Below are positions 48,104-48,123 of a stretch of 48,123 nt of DNA, in pieces; the first letter of the stretch is position 1, and each line of letters begins with the position of its first letter. The notes under the pieces were generated by a model. That model searched no databases and was not told the DNA's origin. It was given only the letters and a program-made list of their open reading frames with translations. The position numbers and the translations under genes were made by a program. Source of the DNA: an uncultured Collinsella sp. (GTDB lineage Bacteria > Actinomycetota > Coriobacteriia > Coriobacteriales > Coriobacteriaceae); contig CAAEVV010000058.1 in the NCBI GenBank assembly GCA_900759565.1, positions 1-48,123 of the forward strand, written 5' to 3'.

Positions 48104-48123
48104 AATGTTCGCAGCTCAGAGGC

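Overview
The window is GC-rich bacterial chromosome with dense genes and short spacers. Gene content and order suggest a gut actinobacterium of the class Coriobacteriia, most likely Collinsella or a close relative. The grounds are an actinobacterial-type rapZ-whiA-gap-pgk-tpi-secG neighbourhood, Gram-positive-type envelope genes (an LTA-synthase-like sulfatase and lipoprotein-type binding proteins), and a sialic acid utilisation locus typical of mucin-associated bacteria. The genus is an inference from memory, not from a search.

Layout. (1) 1-139: the 3' end of a 5S rRNA gene and its terminator. (2) 266-3773 (+): coaE, a membrane-anchored lytic transglycosylase, uvrB. (3) 3839-9961 (-): two unrelated FAD-dependent oxidoreductases, an Mrp/ApbC-type Fe-S ATPase and a multi-TM alkaline-phosphatase-superfamily sulfatase. 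(4) 10155-17301 (+): uvrA, a YbaK-type deacylase, murJ, uvrC. All three UvrABC subunits therefore lie within about 16 kb. (5) 17302-28093 (+): an apparently complete sialic acid import and breakdown locus. It has a SatABCD-like ABC transporter whose SatC is a permease-ATPase fusion, two tandem AXE1-family esterase homologues (the second lacks the catalytic serine), a NanA-like lyase, a NanK-like ROK kinase and NanE. Several gene junctions carry GC-rich hairpins, two of them very large. (6) 28192-35336 (+): rapZ, whiA, gap, pgk, tpiA, gpmI, secG, i.e. central regulation, lower glycolysis and a translocon subunit. (7) 35632-41574 (+): a complete five-gene oligopeptide ABC transporter. (8) 41575-42300: a noncoding block with two large palindromes (each with perfect 29-bp arms), two smaller hairpins and tRNA-Leu(GAG). 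(9) 42320-45490 (+): a PAS-GAF-PP2C phosphatase followed by a single-chain STAS-HATPase fusion, which together look like a compact partner-switching module with no sigma factor beside it. (10) 45596-48103: tRNA-Gly, tRNA-Cys, tRNA-Gly, a GH13 alpha-glucosidase, tRNA-Gly and tRNA-Val. The three tRNA-Gly genes are identical.

How the genes fit together. Region 5 would take up sialic acid, possibly remove O-acetyl groups, split it to pyruvate and ManNAc, and phosphorylate and epimerise ManNAc to GlcNAc-6-P. GlcNAc-6-P would feed glycolysis, whose lower half is encoded in region 6. NagA, NagB, a sialidase and a dedicated regulator are not in the window.

The most interesting leads are the catalytically dead esterase paralogue paired with an intact one, the fused anti-sigma/anti-anti-sigma protein next to its likely phosphatase, the four large intergenic palindromes, and a palindromic A/T element placed immediately upstream of the -35 box of three tRNA promoters. 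No transposase, prophage gene or CRISPR array was seen.
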